Assembly (NCBI GenBank): GCA_964432205.1
Contig: CAYSMK010000019.1
Location: 38,289 to 102,288, forward strand
Source of the DNA: Geomobilibacter sp964432205
GTDB lineage: Bacteria; Desulfobacterota; Desulfuromonadia; Geobacterales; DSM-12255
Reading direction: 5' to 3'
DNA length: 64,000 bases
The notes under the pieces were generated by a model, which had not been told where the DNA came from, did not search any database, and was given only the letters and a program-made list of their open reading frames with translations. The stretch's first letter is position 1. Every line of letters begins with the position of its first letter. Made by a program: the position numbers and the translations under genes. Shown here piece by piece: positions 58,591-64,000 of the stretch.

Positions 58591-59154
58591 ATGCAGTGCA
58601 GTAACTTGCTGATAATTGGGTCATCTACCGGTGGGCCACGCATCCTCGAAGAGCTGTTCACGACCCTGCCCCCCCTGAATGCGGCAGTACTGATCGTTCA
58701 GCATATCACCAAAGGCATCGATGAGTCCCTTGCCGCTTCGCTCTCCAGGTTCCTGTCGATGCCCGTGCGTCTCGCAGTCGACGGAGGACCGCTTCAGCAC
58801 AGGGTGGCCCTGCTTGCCCCCGGAGGGCTCCACCTCACGCTGGTCAACAACCGGACCATACGGCTGTCACAAGGGGAAAAGGTAAACTCGGTCTGCCCCT
58901 CCATCGACGTGGCCATGAACTCTGCTCAGCCGCACAACGGAGGGAGACTGGCAGGGGTTATTCTGACCGGCATGGGGCGGGACGGAGCTGACGGGATCGC
59001 CCACATCAAAAAGGTCGGTGGCATAACCATTGCCCAGGACCAGTCGACATCCGTCATCTTCGGCATGCCCAAGGCCGCCGTCGAGACCGGCTGTGTCGAC
59101 TTCGTACTGACCACCAGCCAGATCGGGCGAAAGCTGAGCGAACTCTTCGCCTGA
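58591..59154 (+). CDS. Stand-alone CheB-type protein-glutamate methylesterase
   Basis: A 187-residue CheB C-terminal domain with the catalytic Ser in IIGSSTGGPRIL, His in IVQHITKGID and Asp in ILTGMGRDGADGI. The N-terminal receiver of normal CheB is missing; the preceding gene encodes a free receiver. It would demethylate or deamidate chemoreceptor glutamates, presumably on the MCP encoded next. No CheR methyltransferase is in the window. Confidence 0.92.
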   Translation: MQCSNLLIIGSSTGGPRILEELFTTLPPLNAAVLIVQHITKGIDESLAASLSRFLSMPVRLAVDGGPLQHRVALLAPGGLHLTLVNNRTIRLSQGEKVNSVCPSIDVAMNSAQPHNGGRLAGVILTGMGRDGADGIAHIKKVGGITIAQDQSTSVIFGMPKAAVETGCVDFVLTTSQIGRKLSELFA

Positions 59155-59190
59155 ACGAATATCTTTCAACATCACTAAGGGAGGCTGTTC

Positions 59191-60906
59191 ATGCGGTTAA
59201 AGCGTTTCAAGCACTGGTACATCCAGTACAAGATCATGTTCATCACGGTGGCGAGTGTCCTCGTCATGATGCTCGGGCTGTTCTGCTTCCTGCTTCCGTT
59301 CCTTGAACGAAAGATCATGAAGGAAAAGATGGATGCCACCCGCCATCAGATCGAGGCAGCCATGGCAATCGTCGAACAGCATGACGCCTATGCAAAGGCC
59401 GGCAGCATGCCTCTTGAGCAGGCCCAAAAGTCGGCGGCGGATATCATCGCCAGAATGCGTTACGAGCAAAAGGAGTATATCTGGATCAACGACCTGGGTA
59501 AGCCGTTCCCCAGGATGATCATGCACCCGACCGTGCCGGCGCTGAACGGGAAGGTGCTCGACGATCCGAAGTTCAACAAGGCAACCGGCATGAGCGGACA
59601 GGTTCCCGAGCGGTTGGAGAAACTGGAAGGGAAGAACCTGTTTGTCGCCTTTAACGATGTGGTAGAGCGGGCCGGCCAGGGATTTGTCACCTACGAGTGG
59701 CCGAAGCCGAAAGCCGGGGGGGGGACAACCGACGAACTGTATCCGAAGCTCTCCTTTGTGAAAAAGTACGGGCCGTGGGGGTGGGTGCTCGGTACCGGTG
59801 TCTATGTGGACGATGTCCGGAAAAGCGTCGACACCATACGCTGGATGCTGCTCGGCCTGAATCTCCTGGTAGCCCTGTTCAGTCTGCTTATTGCCTATTC
59901 CGTGAGCCACGGCATCACCAGGAACCTCGGCTACGTGGCGAAAAACCTTGACGAGATGTCCAGCGGCGACGGAGACCTTACCCGGCGCCTGGCAGTCGAC
60001 CGGCATGACGAATCAGGCTCCCTGGCCACGTCGTTCAACCGCTTCCTCGACAACATGAAGGAGATAGTGGAGCGGATCAACCAGAACTCCGTCCAGGTTG
60101 CCTCTTCGGCCGAACAGCTGAACCGGACTTCGGCAAGCATCGTCGACGGGACGGAACGGGCGGCTTCGCAATCGACCTCCATCGCCATCGCCTGCGAGGA
60201 GATGGCCGCCACCTCCTCGGAGATCTCCAAAAACTGCCTGCGTGCCGTGGAGATCTCCAAACATGCCGGCGAGACCGCCAAAAGCGGCTCAGAGGTGGTT
60301 GGCAAGGCAGTCCTCAGTATTTCCCGGATCGCCGAGAAGGTGCAGGAAAGCGCCAGGACCGTGGAGTCTCTCGGCACCCGCTCCGATCAGATCGGGGAAA
60401 TCGTCGCGACAATCGAGGACATCGCCGACCAGACCAACCTGCTGGCGCTGAATGCGGCTATCGAGGCGGCCAGGGCCGGCGAACAGGGGCGGGGCTTTGC
60501 CGTGGTGGCCGACGAGGTGCGGGCGCTGGCCGAACGTACCACCAAGGCCACGCACGAAATCGGCAAAATGATCAAGGCCATCCAGCAGGAAACCCAGTCG
60601 GCGGTTTCCGCCATGGTGGAAGGGGTCAGGGAGGTGGAAAGGGGCACGGAAGACGCCTCCCGGTCCGGTAAAGCGCTGGAGGACATCCTCTCCCAGGTAG
60701 GAGATGTCACCAGCCAGATCAACCAGATTGCGGTCGCAGCCGAACAGCAGACAGCCACCACCAATGAGATAAGCAAGGGGATGCATCAGATTTCCGAGGT
60801 GAACAGCCATGCGGCAGACAGCTCGCATCAGACCGCCGTTGCCGCCAGCCAGCTTGCCGGCATGGCGGCCGAACTGAAGCAGATAGTCGCCCAGTTCCGC
60901 ATGTAG
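59191..60906 (+). CDS. Methyl-accepting chemotaxis protein with Cache domain
   Basis: A 571-residue receptor: membrane helix (about 10-36; YKIMFITVASVLVMMLGLFCFLLPF), single Cache domain (about 40-205; KEYIWINDLGKPFPRMIMHP, WGWVLGTGVYVDDV), second helix (about 208-230), HAMP (about 232-285) and the signalling hairpin (about 320-560) with the highly conserved tip EQGRGFAVVADEVRALAERT near 430. There is no C-terminal pentapeptide for CheR/CheB tethering; it ends IVAQFRM. AGGGAGG precedes ATG 59191. Its Cache domain resembles that of the hybrid kinase at 16625-19402. Confidence 0.95.
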   Translation: MRLKRFKHWYIQYKIMFITVASVLVMMLGLFCFLLPFLERKIMKEKMDATRHQIEAAMAIVEQHDAYAKAGSMPLEQAQKSAADIIARMRYEQKEYIWINDLGKPFPRMIMHPTVPALNGKVLDDPKFNKATGMSGQVPERLEKLEGKNLFVAFNDVVERAGQGFVTYEWPKPKAGGGTTDELYPKLSFVKKYGPWGWVLGTGVYVDDVRKSVDTIRWMLLGLNLLVALFSLLIAYSVSHGITRNLGYVAKNLDEMSSGDGDLTRRLAVDRHDESGSLATSFNRFLDNMKEIVERINQNSVQVASSAEQLNRTSASIVDGTERAASQSTSIAIACEEMAATSSEISKNCLRAVEISKHAGETAKSGSEVVGKAVLSISRIAEKVQESARTVESLGTRSDQIGEIVATIEDIADQTNLLALNAAIEAARAGEQGRGFAVVADEVRALAERTTKATHEIGKMIKAIQQETQSAVSAMVEGVREVERGTEDASRSGKALEDILSQVGDVTSQINQIAVAAEQQTATTNEISKGMHQISEVNSHAADSSHQTAVAASQLAGMAAELKQIVAQFRM

Positions 60907-60914
60907 GGGCTTAG

Positions 60915-63932
<3,018 letters not shown>

Positions 63933-64000
63933 GCAATCAGTTGCATCTTACTAAGGCGGAACCTGACTACTCGACATTCCCCCCTCCTGCCTCCCCCCTC
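63933..64000. other. Window edge, no feature seen
   Basis: The last 68 bases after the hybrid kinase gene contain no recognisable gene or terminator. Confidence 0.6.

Overview
The window looks like chromosome of a Geobacter-like member of the Desulfuromonadia (inference from gene content; no rRNA or tRNA gene was seen). It is GC-rich, carries a GEMM-type cyclic-dinucleotide riboswitch and a yybP-ykoY riboswitch, hybrid cluster protein, class I fumarase, a PEP-CTERM protein, a monoheme c-type cytochrome and an unusually dense set of sensory genes.

Region 1 (1-7643) is a type I restriction-modification operon: the end of hsdM, a REP-associated tyrosine transposase (RAYT) wedged between hsdM and hsdS, hsdS, a DUF4062/ATPase accessory gene, hsdR and a YgjP-type metalloprotease-like gene, mostly joined by 4-base stop/start overlaps. 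Region 2 (7718-16570) holds an FtsX/LolD-type ABC export operon, a manganese-type riboswitch with terminator ahead of a TerC-family gene, and a run of membrane proteins of unknown role (short Tim44-like N-terminus, UPF0182, zinc finger, AI-2E-type permease, a 49-residue membrane peptide). Region 3 (16625-26557) has a two-gene phosphorelay (REC plus Cache hybrid kinase), a MATE pump, hcp behind an FNR-type palindrome, an L,D-transpeptidase, an orphan hicB with a hicA remnant, and small zinc-ribbon and SAP proteins. Region 4 (26845-35578) is mostly housekeeping and small genes: fumarase, cytochrome, rhomboid, Nudix, a short LpxC and TauE/SafE.

Region 5 (35654-39578) contains a 695-residue coiled-coil protein with homologous domains at both ends, transcribed from behind a GEMM riboswitch/terminator with a CRP-type palindrome further upstream, and next to it an ECF sigma/DUF3619/DUF3106 operon. 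Region 6 (39911-51236) is the most unusual part: a contiguous, translationally coupled cluster of a PhnD-like binding protein, kinase-less sensors and response-regulator proteins, then two histidine kinases and a receiver. Six members end in the same coiled-coil tail (FVGRELRM.ELK..I..LE). Several are deletion-scarred: a sensor with a frame change, a binding-protein stub, a TonB-receptor/tail chimera and an RsbU-type phosphatase with a missing core. The tail and the coupling to the next gene survive in these remnants, suggesting recombination between tail-coding repeats.

Region 7 (51270-64000) has asnS, a PDZ plus exported glutaredoxin pair, a PEP-CTERM protein, metY, malQ, a 52-residue gene, a structured intergenic region, and a chemotaxis-like group (CheY-like REC, stand-alone CheB esterase, Cache MCP, Cache-PAS-GAF hybrid kinase) that runs to the end of the window.

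All assignments come from reading motifs. No database search was run.
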